Assembly: GCF_900116105.1 (NCBI RefSeq)
Contig: NZ_FPAC01000001.1
Coordinates: 2,421,135 to 2,485,134, forward strand
Direction of reading: 5' to 3'
DNA: 64,000 nt
Origin: Paenibacillus sp. 453mf
GTDB taxonomy: Bacteria; Bacillota; Bacilli; Paenibacillales; Paenibacillaceae
Shown: in pieces, positions 49,461-59,662 of the stretch
Position numbering within the stretch: position 1 is the first letter of the stretch
Layout of the letters: each line of letters starts with the position of its first letter
Program-made: the position numbers and the translations under genes
Notes under the pieces: model-generated
What the model saw: the letters and a program-made list of their open reading frames with translations, nothing else
What the model was told of the DNA's origin: nothing
Databases searched by the model: none

Positions 49461-51182
49461 TTATGCCCCTTTTTTGGCTTCAGCAAGTTTCAGCATTTCT
49501 TGAGCATGATGCAATGTCTTTTCTGTAATTTCAACACCACCCAGCATACGGGCTAGCTCTGTCACTCTTCCCTGCTCTGATAAGGACTCCACCTGAGTCA
49601 TTGTCCGTTCATCGTGAACATTCTTCTCAATTAGATACTGATGATCTGCCATACATGCAACCTGAGGCAAATGGGTTATTGAGAATACTTGGCAAGTTGA
49701 AGACAGGAGAAACAGTTTCTCGGCAATAGATTGAGCTGCCCTGCCGCTGACACCTGTATCCACTTCATCAAATATGAGCACAGGTATTTGATCATGGCGT
49801 GCAAATATACTCTTTAATGCAAGCATAATTCTGGACATTTCACCGCCGGATGCAATTTTGCCCAATGGACGAAGGGGCTCTCCAGGGTTGGGTGAAATAA
49901 GAAACTCTACATTGTCAATCCCATGCTTAGTAATTCGAATACGCTTTCCTTTCCATTCCACACCTTTTGGATCTTCCATAATGGAGATCTGGGCACGCAT
50001 TGAAGTTCGCTCCATCTGCAGATCCTTGAGTTCTTGTTCTACCTGATTGGATAGCTCTTCAGCACAAATCTTGCGTGCCTCGCTCATTTCTTCTGCTGTT
50101 TCCAACAATCCCTCTAATAATTGATTACGCTCTGCGATCAGTTTCTCCAAGCGTTCATCCTTATTCTCCAGATGATCGGTTTCTCGTTCAATTTGAACAT
50201 AATACTGAAGTATGGATTCTACACTTTCGCCATATTTGCGCTTCAATCCGGTAATCATATTAAGGCGCTCTTCGACCTCGGATAGCCGAACCGGATTAAA
50301 TTCAATTCCATCCCGGTAGCTGCGAAGCTGAAAAGCCGCATCCTCCAGTTGATAAAATGCAGATTGAAGCTGTTCCAGAATTGGGTGTATTCCTTTGTGA
50401 TCGTAATCATTAATATCTTCCAGCTTCGAAATGGCATAGCTCACTGCTTCGAGTCCCTGTGAACCGTGAAGCAGCTCATAAGCACCTGATACCGAATCCA
50501 TCATCTTTTCACTATGGGATAGTTTGACCCTTTCTTCGGCAAGGGATTCATCTTCACCAGGAACAAGACCTGCAGCTGCAATTTCTTCCAACTGGAATCG
50601 GTACATATCAAGCATTTGGTATGCTTTTTGACTGGATTCCTGAAGCTGCCTAAGCTCCTTCTCCACTTTGACAAAAGCACGGTATTGCTCACTATATTTT
50701 ATTTTGATAGGTCGAATTATCGTTTCTCCATATGTATCGAGCAGACCTAAGTGCTTCTCTGCTCTAAGTAAACTCTGGTGCTCATGCTGTCCATGGATAT
50801 TGATCAATTGTTCTCCAATTTCGCGAAGCATTGTCAGATTCACGAGCTGACCATTGATCCGGGATACACTCTTACCCGAAACTGTAAGTTCACGGCGAAT
50901 AACCAGATGTTCATCCGCCTCCGCCTGTATTCCCAGCTCCGAAAGCGTGTTCCATACGGGATGTTGAACAGAAAGCTCAAATAAGGCCTCCATCTCTGCC
51001 TTGTCACAGCCATAGCGGATTAAATCTGCTGAGCCTCGTCCTCCCGCTATCAGTCCCAAAGCATCTATTATGATTGATTTACCTGCGCCCGTCTCCCCGG
51101 TCAACACGTGAAATCCTGAATTAAAATGTACATCAACTGCTTCGATAACGGCTAAATTTCGGATTGATAATGTGGAAAGCAT
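49461..51182 (-). CDS. recN: DNA repair protein RecN
   Basis: SMC-like ATPase acting early in double-strand-break repair. 573 residues with Walker A GETGAGKSIIIDAL, long coiled coils (about 160-380), signature ASGGEMSRIMLALK, Walker B VLIFDEVDTGVSG and an H-loop (SITHLPQVA). Length is normal. Between argR and spoIVB, the standard Firmicute order. Confidence 0.97.
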   Translation of the reverse strand: MLSTLSIRNLAVIEAVDVHFNSGFHVLTGETGAGKSIIIDALGLIAGGRGSADLIRYGCDKAEMEALFELSVQHPVWNTLSELGIQAEADEHLVIRRELTVSGKSVSRINGQLVNLTMLREIGEQLINIHGQHEHQSLLRAEKHLGLLDTYGETIIRPIKIKYSEQYRAFVKVEKELRQLQESSQKAYQMLDMYRFQLEEIAAAGLVPGEDESLAEERVKLSHSEKMMDSVSGAYELLHGSQGLEAVSYAISKLEDINDYDHKGIHPILEQLQSAFYQLEDAAFQLRSYRDGIEFNPVRLSEVEERLNMITGLKRKYGESVESILQYYVQIERETDHLENKDERLEKLIAERNQLLEGLLETAEEMSEARKICAEELSNQVEQELKDLQMERTSMRAQISIMEDPKGVEWKGKRIRITKHGIDNVEFLISPNPGEPLRPLGKIASGGEMSRIMLALKSIFARHDQIPVLIFDEVDTGVSGRAAQSIAEKLFLLSSTCQVFSITHLPQVACMADHQYLIEKNVHDERTMTQVESLSEQGRVTELARMLGGVEITEKTLHHAQEMLKLAEAKKGA

Positions 51183-51324
51183 GTTCCAACACCTCCAATG
51201 ATAACTGTGTCACCCTTCTACAGCTAGAAGGGAACACTTGTTGCTATTTTCATCTTCGATGTATACTTTACACTATTTCTCACCAAAAAGAAACATACGT
51301 TCGTCTGTTTTTTTGAAATTATGA

Positions 51325-51774
51325 TTAAGAAATGTAACTCATGATTTGATTAATGACGGTCTTGCTGTTCTCTTCTGTTCTGCATATCACCAGGATCGTA
51401 TCATCACCGCTAATTGTGCCCATAACCTCTGGCCACTCAATGCTGTCTAGGAGTGCGGCAACTGAATTGGCTGTGCCTGGCAAAAACTTCATAACCACCA
51501 GATTCGTCGTATAATCCACGCTGAGAAAATTATCGACCAAGGCCCGTTTCAATTTCTGCCCCGGATTATATCGTTGATCCGTAGGCAGTGAATACTTATA
51601 CCTTCCATCATCGGTTGGAATTTTAATAAGCAGTAATTCCTTGATATCGCGTGATACCGTTGCCTGAGTTACCTGATAACCCGCTTGTCGTAAAGCTTCG
51701 ACAAGGTCGTCCTGCGTCTCAATGTCATTCTGACTAATGATTTCCCTGATTTTAATATGTCGTTGTCCCTTCAT
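51325..51774 (-). CDS. argR: Arginine repressor ArgR/AhrC
   Basis: Hexameric arginine-dependent regulator of arginine synthesis and catabolism. About 149 residues: a winged-helix DNA-binding domain ([20 protein letters not shown]) and an arginine-binding C-terminus with the [14 protein letters not shown] motif. The start at 51774 (MKGQRHIK) has GGAGG at 5 nt; the frame start at 51786 overlaps that site. Confidence 0.96.
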   Translation of the reverse strand: MKGQRHIKIREIISQNDIETQDDLVEALRQAGYQVTQATVSRDIKELLLIKIPTDDGRYKYSLPTDQRYNPGQKLKRALVDNFLSVDYTTNLVVMKFLPGTANSVAALLDSIEWPEVMGTISGDDTILVICRTEENSKTVINQIMSYIS

Positions 51775-51801
51775 ACCTGCCTCCATCCAATGATCTATAA
51801 A

Positions 51802-52287
51802 TTAATATTCATCTTCATGCTCCCAAATATAATCATCTTCATCAATAAGCGTTATTAGCTTCAAGTTATTATCGTCTGTATCAACATACAATAAACCGTT
51901 ACAGTTCGGGTACAGCAGCAAATAAGGTAGAAGGCGATCTCTAAGTCCAGAGCCTGTCCATTCTTGCGGCATCCGGCTTCTCGAGGTCTTCACAATGAAT
52001 ACCTCATCCTCCTTCTCAGCTACATAATCAATAAACAGCCGGCTGTACAGCGTTTGCTTGTCGACCTGAAAGGTCAGCGGGACTTTGAGCCTCCCTCCGA
52101 TCACCTCATAACCCTCTCTTTCCAAAATTTCGAGTGCAGGATGTTCTTGAATTTCTTCATTGAGTACAAGTTCTGGAAGCTGTTCAGGAACCGGCTCCTG
52201 AAGCCATCTGCGAATCCCATACAACACCCAGAATACAATAATGATCCCAAGAAACGCGATAACAATTTTATCATATTGGCCTTCCAT
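51802..52287 (-). CDS. Membrane-anchored hypothetical protein between tlyA and argR
   Basis: About 161 residues. One N-terminal membrane helix (IVIAFLGIIIVFWVLYGIRRW) is followed by a soluble domain with REGYEVIGGRLKVPLTF, LFIDYVAEKEDEVFIVK and GLRDRLLPYLLLYPNCNGLL. The alternation of beta strands with D-x(12)-K resembles a degenerate PD-(D/E)XK fold, but the E-x-K pair is absent. AGAGGTG precedes ATG 52287; a GTG at 52296 is the other option. Not assigned to a named family. Confidence 0.6.
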   Translation of the reverse strand: MEGQYDKIVIAFLGIIIVFWVLYGIRRWLQEPVPEQLPELVLNEEIQEHPALEILEREGYEVIGGRLKVPLTFQVDKQTLYSRLFIDYVAEKEDEVFIVKTSRSRMPQEWTGSGLRDRLLPYLLLYPNCNGLLYVDTDDNNLKLITLIDEDDYIWEHEDEY

Positions 52288-52407
52288 GCATCTCACCTCT
52301 CACAAGGAGATATTCGTTAGCCAAAAAAAATATCCTCTTGAGAAATATGGGAATCAGATGGTTTTATTTATATCCAGCAAAAGAAACCCATCTTTATAAG
52401 ATGAGTT

Positions 52408-53232
52408 TCAATGAAAGGTATGGTTCGCTTCGTTAACCACGGACTCAATCAGATGATCAAAATCAGGCTCAGCGGATTCCACACGATCTCCGTTCAGACG
52501 CCAATGGGCCAAAAACTCAATATTTCCTTCTCCACCTGTAATAGGCGAAAATGTCAGATCAGACAGTGTAAGACCAAGCTCATGTCCGTATCCCAGAATG
52601 GAACGCAGAACCTCCGCATGTACCTTTGGCTCTTTGACAACCCCTGTCTTCGGTACTTTTTCTCTTCCCGCTTCAAACTGCGGCTTGATCAGGGCTACAA
52701 TATCAGCCGGCTGTTTAAGCAGTTGAATTAGGGGAGGAAGAATTATTTTTAATGAAATAAAGGATACATCAATGCTTGCGGTATCCGGCGTAGGACCCGT
52801 CAAATTCTCAGGTGTCACATATCTAAAATTTGTTCTTTCCATGACAGTGACCTGTGGATGGTTGCGAAGCGACCAATCCAATTGATTGTAACCTACATCT
52901 ATCGCATAAACATGCGCAGCACCATGCTGAAGAGCACAATCTGTAAAGCCGCCCGTTGAGGAACCAATATCAAGCATGGTTCGACCTTCCATTGAAATAT
53001 CGAACTGCCGAATTGCTTTTTCCAGCTTAAGTCCTCCGCGTCCCACATAAGGATGTACCGCGCCTTTCACTCGAATGGCAGCCTCGCGCGAAACCTTCAT
53101 TCCCGGTTTTTCAATTCGTTCTTCATTAGCATAGACCAGACCGGCCATAATAGCTGCCTTTGCCTTCTCACGGCTTTCGTAATATCCCTGCTCTACGAGC
53201 AGGACATCCATTCTTTCTTTTGGGACTGACAT
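52408..53232 (-). CDS. TlyA-family rRNA 2'-O-methyltransferase (YqxC-like)
   Basis: 274 residues. An N-terminal S4 domain (ERMDVLLVEQGYYESREKAK) precedes an FtsJ-type methyltransferase domain with the SAM motif MLDIGSSTGGFTDCALQHGA and the catalytic-region stretches AIDVGYNQLDW and ALIKPQFEAGRE. The family methylates rRNA and in some species has hemolysin activity. The start at 53232 follows AGGAG; the longer frame is unsupported. It stands between dxs and argR as in Bacillus. Confidence 0.92.
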   Translation of the reverse strand: MSVPKERMDVLLVEQGYYESREKAKAAIMAGLVYANEERIEKPGMKVSREAAIRVKGAVHPYVGRGGLKLEKAIRQFDISMEGRTMLDIGSSTGGFTDCALQHGAAHVYAIDVGYNQLDWSLRNHPQVTVMERTNFRYVTPENLTGPTPDTASIDVSFISLKIILPPLIQLLKQPADIVALIKPQFEAGREKVPKTGVVKEPKVHAEVLRSILGYGHELGLTLSDLTFSPITGGEGNIEFLAHWRLNGDRVESAEPDFDHLIESVVNEANHTFH

Positions 53233-53355
53233 AATTTCTCCTGTCCTAAACCAAAAAGCTATAGAGTCCAATATGAGTATATCCCATCCCATTTGTTGGA
53301 CTCTATAATTCTCCGGACTTGTAATTTATTCATCTTCTAAATTTTGACGTATTCA

Positions 53356-55263
53356 TCATGAAGGTGTGCTGGTCTTTGGAAGATCATAAGCGAACGTAAG
53401 CTTCAACTTACGCAGCTCTTCACTAACCGCCTGCACAGTAAGTCCAACTTCCTCACGCTGCTCCTTAACACTTCCATGCTCAATGAATTCATCCGGAATC
53501 CCCATAATATGAATCTTGGTATCGTATAGCGCTGCTTCTGAATAGAATTCAAGAATGCTGCTTCCGAGGCTTCCCGCTGCGGATGCTTCTTCAAGCACAA
53601 TCATTTTCGTGTCTTTCGCATGTAAGGATATAAGCATTTCATGATCCAGCGGTTTAAAGAATCTGGCGTTAATGACACTAACCTGCATTCCTTCACGTTT
53701 CAGCAGCTCTGCCGCTTCTTCCGCAATTGGAATCATAGGCCCTGCTGAAATGATGGCGTAATGCTCTCCTTGCCGCAATGTCTCCCACGAACCTATCGGA
53801 ATAGACTTAAGCTCTTGATCAAGCGGCACACCTAAACCATTCAGTCTCGGATAACGATAAGCAATTGGACCCTCATTATAATCCAGTGCTGTCTTCATCA
53901 TATGCCTCAGCTCATTCTCATCCTTCGGCATCATCACAACGATATTTGGAATATGACGTAAGAATGCTACATCGTAAACACCTTGGTGAGTTTCGCCATC
54001 CGACCCAACAAAGCCTGCGCGATCAATAGCAAATATAACGTTCGCATTATGCCTGCAAATATCATGAACGATCTGGTCATAGGCACGCTGCATGAAGGTG
54101 GAGTAGACTGCAAATACCGGCTTTAATCCTTCCATTGCCAGCGCTGCGCACATCGTAGCCGCATGCTGCTCGGCGATCCCAACATCAACCATCCGCTCAG
54201 GAAATTCCTTGCTAAATGGAATGAGACCTGAACCTCCCGGCATGGCAGGAGTAACAGCGACAATCCGCTCATCTTCTCTGGCGAGCTCAATGAGTGTTTC
54301 TCCAAATACATCGGTATACATCGGATTGCCTACAGATTTGAGCACTTGTCCAGATTCAATCTTATACGGTGAAATACCGTGCCATTTGAAGGAATCGGCT
54401 TCAGCCGGTTTATATCCCTTGCCTTTGGTTGTTAGAACGTGAACGAATACCGGGCCATTAACGTTGTCCGCCTGTCTGAAGGTTTCGATCAGCTTAGGCA
54501 TATCATGACCATCAACAGGTCCAAGATAAGTAAAGCCCAATTCCTCAAACAATACACCCGGAACCATCATATATTTCAAGCTGTCTTTGAGTCGGCCTGC
54601 AGACTTCGCAAGTGTACCGCCGATAGCAGGAATCTTGCGCAATACAAGCTCAACTTCATCCTTGGCTTTCAGATAATGTCTGTCAGAGCGGATCTTGCTC
54701 AAATAGTTATGCATGGCTCCGACGTTAGGAGCAATGGACATCTCATTATCGTTTAGAATGACCATTAACTTCTTCTGTTCATGTCCAATATGATTCAACG
54801 CTTCAAATGCCATTCCGCCAGTCAAGGCTCCGTCCCCAATAATTGCGATGACCTTGTTGTCTTCGCCTTTGAGGTCTCTTGCATAAGCCATTCCCATGGC
54901 AGCTGACAAAGAGGTACTGCTATGTCCGGCTTCCCAAACATCATGTTCGCTTTCATTACGCTTAACGAAACCAGACAGCCCCTTATACTTCTTGAGCGTA
55001 TCAAATTTGTCCATTCGTCCGGTTAATATTTTATGAACGTAAGCCTGGTGGCCTACATCAAATATCATTTTATCTTTAGGGCTGTTATAAGCGTAGTGCA
55101 GGGCGATCGTGAGCTCTACCACTCCCAAATTGGATGCAAGGTGCCCTCCTGTACGAGAAATTGTTTCTATCAGGAACTGACGAATCTCCCCCGATAACGA
55201 AACAAGTTCATCCACAGACAATGATTTCAGATCGTTTGGTCCCTTAATTTGTGGAAGGAGCAC
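53356..55263 (-). CDS. dxs: 1-deoxy-D-xylulose-5-phosphate synthase
   Basis: First enzyme of the MEP isoprenoid pathway; condenses pyruvate and glyceraldehyde 3-phosphate with TPP. 635 residues: TPP motif [20 protein letters not shown], catalytic histidine region [32 protein letters not shown] and the C-terminal transketolase domain. It is preceded by ispA, which uses its downstream products. Confidence 0.97.
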   Translation of the reverse strand: MLLPQIKGPNDLKSLSVDELVSLSGEIRQFLIETISRTGGHLASNLGVVELTIALHYAYNSPKDKMIFDVGHQAYVHKILTGRMDKFDTLKKYKGLSGFVKRNESEHDVWEAGHSSTSLSAAMGMAYARDLKGEDNKVIAIIGDGALTGGMAFEALNHIGHEQKKLMVILNDNEMSIAPNVGAMHNYLSKIRSDRHYLKAKDEVELVLRKIPAIGGTLAKSAGRLKDSLKYMMVPGVLFEELGFTYLGPVDGHDMPKLIETFRQADNVNGPVFVHVLTTKGKGYKPAEADSFKWHGISPYKIESGQVLKSVGNPMYTDVFGETLIELAREDERIVAVTPAMPGGSGLIPFSKEFPERMVDVGIAEQHAATMCAALAMEGLKPVFAVYSTFMQRAYDQIVHDICRHNANVIFAIDRAGFVGSDGETHQGVYDVAFLRHIPNIVVMMPKDENELRHMMKTALDYNEGPIAYRYPRLNGLGVPLDQELKSIPIGSWETLRQGEHYAIISAGPMIPIAEEAAELLKREGMQVSVINARFFKPLDHEMLISLHAKDTKMIVLEEASAAGSLGSSILEFYSEAALYDTKIHIMGIPDEFIEHGSVKEQREEVGLTVQAVSEELRKLKLTFAYDLPKTSTPS

Positions 55264-55361
55264 GTGAACCCCCCGCTTTCCTTCATAAATTTTTGTAAAT
55301 TAGTTATTCTCATAGGGTATATTATACCACAATCCACTTTAAATCATAAATCTCGCCAACT

Positions 55362-56264
55362 CTAATGATCTCTTTTCATCAAATAATCCGCCAATTCCAG
55401 CAGCCGAGATGGATCAGGAATACGGCCTGTTATCAGTGCTTCTTTTGCGGAAGCCGTTAAACGCTCTACTTCAGCCAGGGATTGGTCCATACCTATAAAG
55501 AACGGGTAAGTTACTTTTTGCTGATTGACATCACTCTGTGTCTTCTTCCCCAGCTTCTGCTCATCTCCAATGAGATCAAGAATATCATCCTGAATCTGAA
55601 AGGCAAGACCGAGATTTCTGCCGAACGAACGGAGAGCCTCCAGCTGTACATCATCTGCACCGCCAATTCTACCTCCAGCCATAAGAGAGAAGATGATTAG
55701 GTCACCCGTCTTATGGAGGTGGATATATTCGAGCTGTGATAAGGATGTCATCCCCTGCTCGCCCTCCATATCTGCCACCTGTCCTCCAACCATGCCTCGT
55801 GCACCTGCATGCAGAGAGAGCTCCTCAACAATGGTAAGCACGCGATCTGATGGAATATTGAACCTGCGAGCTGTTTGGATTACACTGTAAAAGGCGTGAG
55901 TGAGCAACGCATCACCCGCTAGAATAGCCATCGCTTCCCCGTAGACCTTATGGTTGGTTAAACGCCCCCTGCGATAATCGTCATTATCCATGGCGGGCAA
56001 ATCATCATGAATCAACGAGTATGTATGTATCATCTCTACAGAAGCAGCAACCGGCAGAGCGGCTTCCCGCTCCACACCAAATGCTTCACATGCTGCGATA
56101 ACAAGCGCTGGACGAAGCCTTTTGCCTCCGGCCATAAGCGAATACTGCATTGACTCTTTTAAATGTTCAGGAATATCCCAGGCTTCGGGAAATACGGTTC
56201 TCAACTCTCGCGCCATTAAGTCAACCACATCCTGAATATACAATTCTATGGATGGTCTAGTCAC
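55362..56264 (-). CDS. ispA: Farnesyl diphosphate synthase
   Basis: Chain-elongating prenyltransferase. 300 residues with the first aspartate-rich motif (SLIHDDLPAMDNDDYRRG), the GKRLRPALV substrate site and the second motif FQIQDDILD. It overlaps xseB by 4 nt. The short polyprenyl chain-length pocket suggests FPP (or geranyl) rather than longer products. Confidence 0.95.
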   Translation of the reverse strand: MTRPSIELYIQDVVDLMARELRTVFPEAWDIPEHLKESMQYSLMAGGKRLRPALVIAACEAFGVEREAALPVAASVEMIHTYSLIHDDLPAMDNDDYRRGRLTNHKVYGEAMAILAGDALLTHAFYSVIQTARRFNIPSDRVLTIVEELSLHAGARGMVGGQVADMEGEQGMTSLSQLEYIHLHKTGDLIIFSLMAGGRIGGADDVQLEALRSFGRNLGLAFQIQDDILDLIGDEQKLGKKTQSDVNQQKVTYPFFIGMDQSLAEVERLTASAKEALITGRIPDPSRLLELADYLMKRDH

Positions 56265-56515
56265 AAAGAGACACCGCCCTCATCTTCATTACCTCCAAAA
56301 GGCTGCTTCCGAAACTCTCCATCTTCTTCTACGATCATTTCAATCTTACGTTCCACTTGTTCGAGCTTTTGATTACAGATCTGAGACAGCTTCATTCCTC
56401 TTTGAAACAGCTCGATTGCCTGTTCGAGAGGAACGTCTCCCCGTTCGAGCTGGTTCACGACTTCTTCTAGCTCTGCCATCGCAGCTTCAAAATTCAGCTC
56501 CTTCTCATTTGCCAT
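56261..56515 (-). CDS. xseB: Exonuclease VII small subunit
   Basis: 84 residues, helical: FEAAMAELEEVVNQLERGDV and IELFQRGMKLSQICNQKLEQ, the family signature. Partner of XseA in degrading single-stranded DNA. Overlaps xseA by 11 nt and ispA by 4 nt. Confidence 0.95.
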   Translation of the reverse strand: MANEKELNFEAAMAELEEVVNQLERGDVPLEQAIELFQRGMKLSQICNQKLEQVERKIEMIVEEDGEFRKQPFGGNEDEGGVSL

Positions 56516-57866
56516 CTTCGTTTGCCTCCTTTATCTCCCAGACCTGGCATGCAAGCTGTCCATCGACCAGTTTAATTTTGACCAAGTCACCAGGAGCGAC
56601 CTCTTTGGTTGATTTCACTAACTTTTTATCCTGTTCATCATACACAAGACTATAGCCTCTTGACATTACTTTTAGCGGACTCAATGCATCGAGATGCCTC
56701 ATATTCGCGCCTAACTGCTGTCGACTTGCCTTAACAAGAGAGGCCATCGAGGTCTCGAGCTGCTTTCTATACGAAGTAATCTCCCTCTTCGCAGAAGACA
56801 CCTGTGCAGAAGGGTTAAAACGAACGAGCGACATACGCATCCGTTCCTGCTTCTCTCTTGCAAACCTTTTCCTCGAATCCATTGACCTTGATAACCTCAT
56901 ATGAAGCTGATCCAATCTCTCGGTATGCTGCACCAAACTTCTGCGTGGATTGATAAGAACGGGTGACTTGGATAAACGTTCGAGCTTATCACGATTGTGC
57001 TTCGCTCTTGTTATCAAGCTCTGATTCAGCCTACGCTGGTAACCAGCAAGTTGTTCCTTCAGCTCCATCTGATGAGGCACAGCAAGCTCTGCCGCAGCTG
57101 TCGGCGTTGCTGCCCTCACATCTGCAGTAAAGTCAGCGATCGTAAAATCCGTTTCATGACCGACTGCAGAAATAACTGGAATTTGTGATCTTGCAATCGC
57201 TCTTGCTACCATTTCTTCGTTAAAGGCCCATAGCTCTTCTAAAGAGCCGCCGCCACGCCCAACAATAATGACGTCAACTTCTGCCATCTCATTGACCAGA
57301 TCAAGCGCACGTACTATTGAAGGCGCGGCCGTCTTCCCTTGGACAAGCACAGGGTATAAATAAACCTCAGCCAGTGGATAACGGCGAGTAATGGTCGTAA
57401 TAATATCTCTCACTGCCGCTCCAGTCGGTGAGGTAATCACGCCTATGGATTTGGGATAGCGGGGCAGAGGTCGTTTGCGTAGAGCGGCAAACAAGCCTTC
57501 CTCGTCCAGCTTTTGTTTTAATTGCTCATATGCCATGTACAGGCTGCCGACACCGTCAGGCTGCATATGTGTTGCATAGAATTGATATTGTCCATCCCGT
57601 TCATATACGGATACATTTCCCCGTGCAATAACACGGGCACCTTCCTTCGGAATGAAAGGGAGCCTGCGATTATGTGTCGCAAACATAATAGACTTAATCC
57701 GACTTCCTTCATCCTTAAGTGTAAAATACATATGCCCGCTGGAATGATGCGTGAAGTTGGAGATTTCACCACGGATCCACACATCAGTCAGTACAGAATC
57801 GGATTCCAGCTTCATACGTATATAACGATTCAAATCTTTAATTGAATAAATTCGTTCTTCAGCCAG
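56505..57866 (-). CDS. xseA: Exonuclease VII large subunit
   Basis: Catalytic subunit. The OB domain (EERIYSIKDLNRYIRMKLES, VWIRGEISNF) is followed by the nuclease domain with GVITSPTGAAVRDII, IIVGRGGGSLEELWAFN and SAVGHETDFTIADF, then a coiled-coil tail. The start is unusual: the conserved protein begins at AEERIYS, and the codon before that Ala is CTG at 57866, 7 nt after GGGAG. The alternatives GTG 57875 and GTG 57902 lack a usable site. About 453 residues. Confidence 0.93.
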   Translation of the reverse strand: MAEERIYSIKDLNRYIRMKLESDSVLTDVWIRGEISNFTHHSSGHMYFTLKDEGSRIKSIMFATHNRRLPFIPKEGARVIARGNVSVYERDGQYQFYATHMQPDGVGSLYMAYEQLKQKLDEEGLFAALRKRPLPRYPKSIGVITSPTGAAVRDIITTITRRYPLAEVYLYPVLVQGKTAAPSIVRALDLVNEMAEVDVIIVGRGGGSLEELWAFNEEMVARAIARSQIPVISAVGHETDFTIADFTADVRAATPTAAAELAVPHQMELKEQLAGYQRRLNQSLITRAKHNRDKLERLSKSPVLINPRRSLVQHTERLDQLHMRLSRSMDSRKRFAREKQERMRMSLVRFNPSAQVSSAKREITSYRKQLETSMASLVKASRQQLGANMRHLDALSPLKVMSRGYSLVYDEQDKKLVKSTKEVAPGDLVKIKLVDGQLACQVWEIKEANEDGK

Positions 57867-57882
57867 AGGAATCACTCCCTTT

Positions 57883-58740
57883 TTAGACGAGACCGTGAGC
57901 ACGCTTAGCAGACAGCAGAGTATTCTGCATCAGCATCGTAATTGTCATAGGGCCTACTCCGCCTGGAACAGGGGTAATGGGTCCTGACACCTCACTAGCA
58001 CTCGCAAAATCCACATCACCTGCAAGCTTTCCGTTCTCAAGCCGATTCATTCCTACATCAATGACAACGGCACCTTCCTTGATGTAGCTTGCATCGATGA
58101 AATTAGCCCGTCCTATAGCCACGACAAGAATATCTGCCTGACGCGCAATTTCTTTCATATTTGAAGTACGAGAGTGGCACATCGACACCGTAGCATTTTC
58201 ACGCTGAAGGAGCAGTGATACCGGTTTGCCGACAATGTTACTGCGTCCGATGACGACAGCGTGCTTGCCTGCAATCTCAATCCCTGTACGTTTGATCATT
58301 TCTATAACGCCTGCAGGTGTACATGGAAGGAGACTATCGTCCCCAATTACCAAATTACCCACATTTACAGGATGGAACCCATCCACATCTTTTTCAACCG
58401 CAATGGCATTAATCACTTTCTTCTCATCAATATGACCAGGCAGCGGCAATTGAACCAGAATACCGTTAATGCTCATCTGACGGTTCAGTTTGTCAACAAG
58501 AGCAAGAAGATCCTCTTCACTTGTATCACTTGGAAGACGATGAACCTCTGAATAGAAGCCCAAATCATGGCATGCCTTTTCCTTATTGCGAACATACACT
58601 TGTGATGCAGGATCTTCGCCTACCAATACAACGGCCAGACCAGGCACAATATCTCTTGCCTTCAGCTGCTGAACTTCTTCTGTAATCGAACTGCGAATAT
58701 CTTCTGAAATTTGCTTTCCGCTAATAATTGTTGCCGTCAT
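57883..58740 (-). CDS. folD: Bifunctional methylenetetrahydrofolate dehydrogenase/cyclohydrolase
   Basis: Interconverts 5,10-methylene- and 10-formyl-tetrahydrofolate. About 285 residues with [20 protein letters not shown] (active-site Tyr and Lys), [29 protein letters not shown] and the C-terminal [14 protein letters not shown]. The start at 58740 follows a GGGAGAG stretch. 16 nt before the proposed xseA start. Confidence 0.96.
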   Translation of the reverse strand: MTATIISGKQISEDIRSSITEEVQQLKARDIVPGLAVVLVGEDPASQVYVRNKEKACHDLGFYSEVHRLPSDTSEEDLLALVDKLNRQMSINGILVQLPLPGHIDEKKVINAIAVEKDVDGFHPVNVGNLVIGDDSLLPCTPAGVIEMIKRTGIEIAGKHAVVIGRSNIVGKPVSLLLQRENATVSMCHSRTSNMKEIARQADILVVAIGRANFIDASYIKEGAVVIDVGMNRLENGKLAGDVDFASASEVSGPITPVPGGVGPMTITMLMQNTLLSAKRAHGLV

Positions 58741-58816
58741 GTCTCTTCTCTCCCTTGAATCCAAACTTTATAAACAACCGTTATTATTTAATAAAGAAAT
58801 CGTCGTAACTAAGAAA

Positions 58817-59269
58817 TTATTTAACACGAGCCTTCAGAGCTTCAACATCCTGAATCATTTTTCCTAATACACCATTCACAAATTTCCCTGATTCTTCTGT
58901 CCCAAAATGTTTAGACAGCTCAATCCCCTCGTTAACAGCTACCTTCGCAGGGACGTCTTCACGATACAACATCTCGTAAGCAGCGAGTCTCAGAATTTGG
59001 CGATCCACGCGGGACAAGCGGCTGACCTGCCAGCCCTTCAAATAATCAGCCAGCAGACCGTCGAGTGCTTCTTTGTTCTCCCAAATGCCGCGGACATGCT
59101 CAAGTACATAGGCATGCATCACCGGTTCATTCTTAATGACAACTCCACTCTCGTTTTCTTCTGCTGCTTCTTCAAACAGCATATCTACTGCAGCCTTAGC
59201 CTCAACCTCATTCATTTCCATCTGATACAGACTTTGAACCACAATTTCCCTTGCCAAACGTCTTTTCAT
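58817..59269 (-). CDS. nusB: Transcription antitermination factor NusB
   Basis: Joins S10 and boxA RNA in rRNA antitermination complexes. 150 residues, helical, with KRRLAREIVVQSLYQMEMN at the start and DRQILRLAAYEMLYREDVPA and VAVNEGIELSKHFGTEESGKF later. The order asp23-nusB-folD is typical for Firmicutes, here with amaP and DUF2273 inserted between. Confidence 0.95.
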   Translation of the reverse strand: MKRRLAREIVVQSLYQMEMNEVEAKAAVDMLFEEAAEENESGVVIKNEPVMHAYVLEHVRGIWENKEALDGLLADYLKGWQVSRLSRVDRQILRLAAYEMLYREDVPAKVAVNEGIELSKHFGTEESGKFVNGVLGKMIQDVEALKARVK

Positions 59270-59415
59270 TTCCTGCCTCCTGCTTTCATATCTAATCTAT
59301 CCCTAATTTGCAATTCATTCTTCACACAAAAAAACCTGTGCTTATGCTATTCTTCCCAAAAACGGGCATGAAGACTGCAGCTCTTTTTTGGAGTAAGAAA
59401 AACATATCACAGGGT

Positions 59416-59649
59416 TCATTTGAACGGACGCCAAACATTCAGCAAATAATCAAGCCAGCTTCGCCATGGAATGACGCTACTAAACTTCTGATCGCTTCTT
59501 CTGCCAAGCGTATATCCGATAAACACTACGAGTGCAAAGAACAACATATCCCAAAAACCAACAATCAAATAAATGATACCTAAAAAAATACCACCGGAAA
59601 TGCCTACAATCCGGCCTTTATAAGTGTCCCAGATTTCCTTCCACGGCAT
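59416..59649 (-). CDS. DUF2273 family small membrane protein
   Basis: 77 residues with two membrane segments (IVGISGGIFLGIIYLIVGFW and MLFFALVVFIGYTLG) and a charged C-terminus. 13 nt after amaP. DUF2273 proteins accompany Asp23/AmaP in cell-envelope stress loci. Confidence 0.85.
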   Translation of the reverse strand: MPWKEIWDTYKGRIVGISGGIFLGIIYLIVGFWDMLFFALVVFIGYTLGRRSDQKFSSVIPWRSWLDYLLNVWRPFK

Positions 59650-59662
59650 CCATCAACCACCT

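Noticed and set aside
59308..59415. Long-range CCTGTG/CACAGG pairing with T-run after the DUF2273 gene
   Set aside because: Loop of about 75 nt makes it a poor intrinsic terminator; not supported enough to list.
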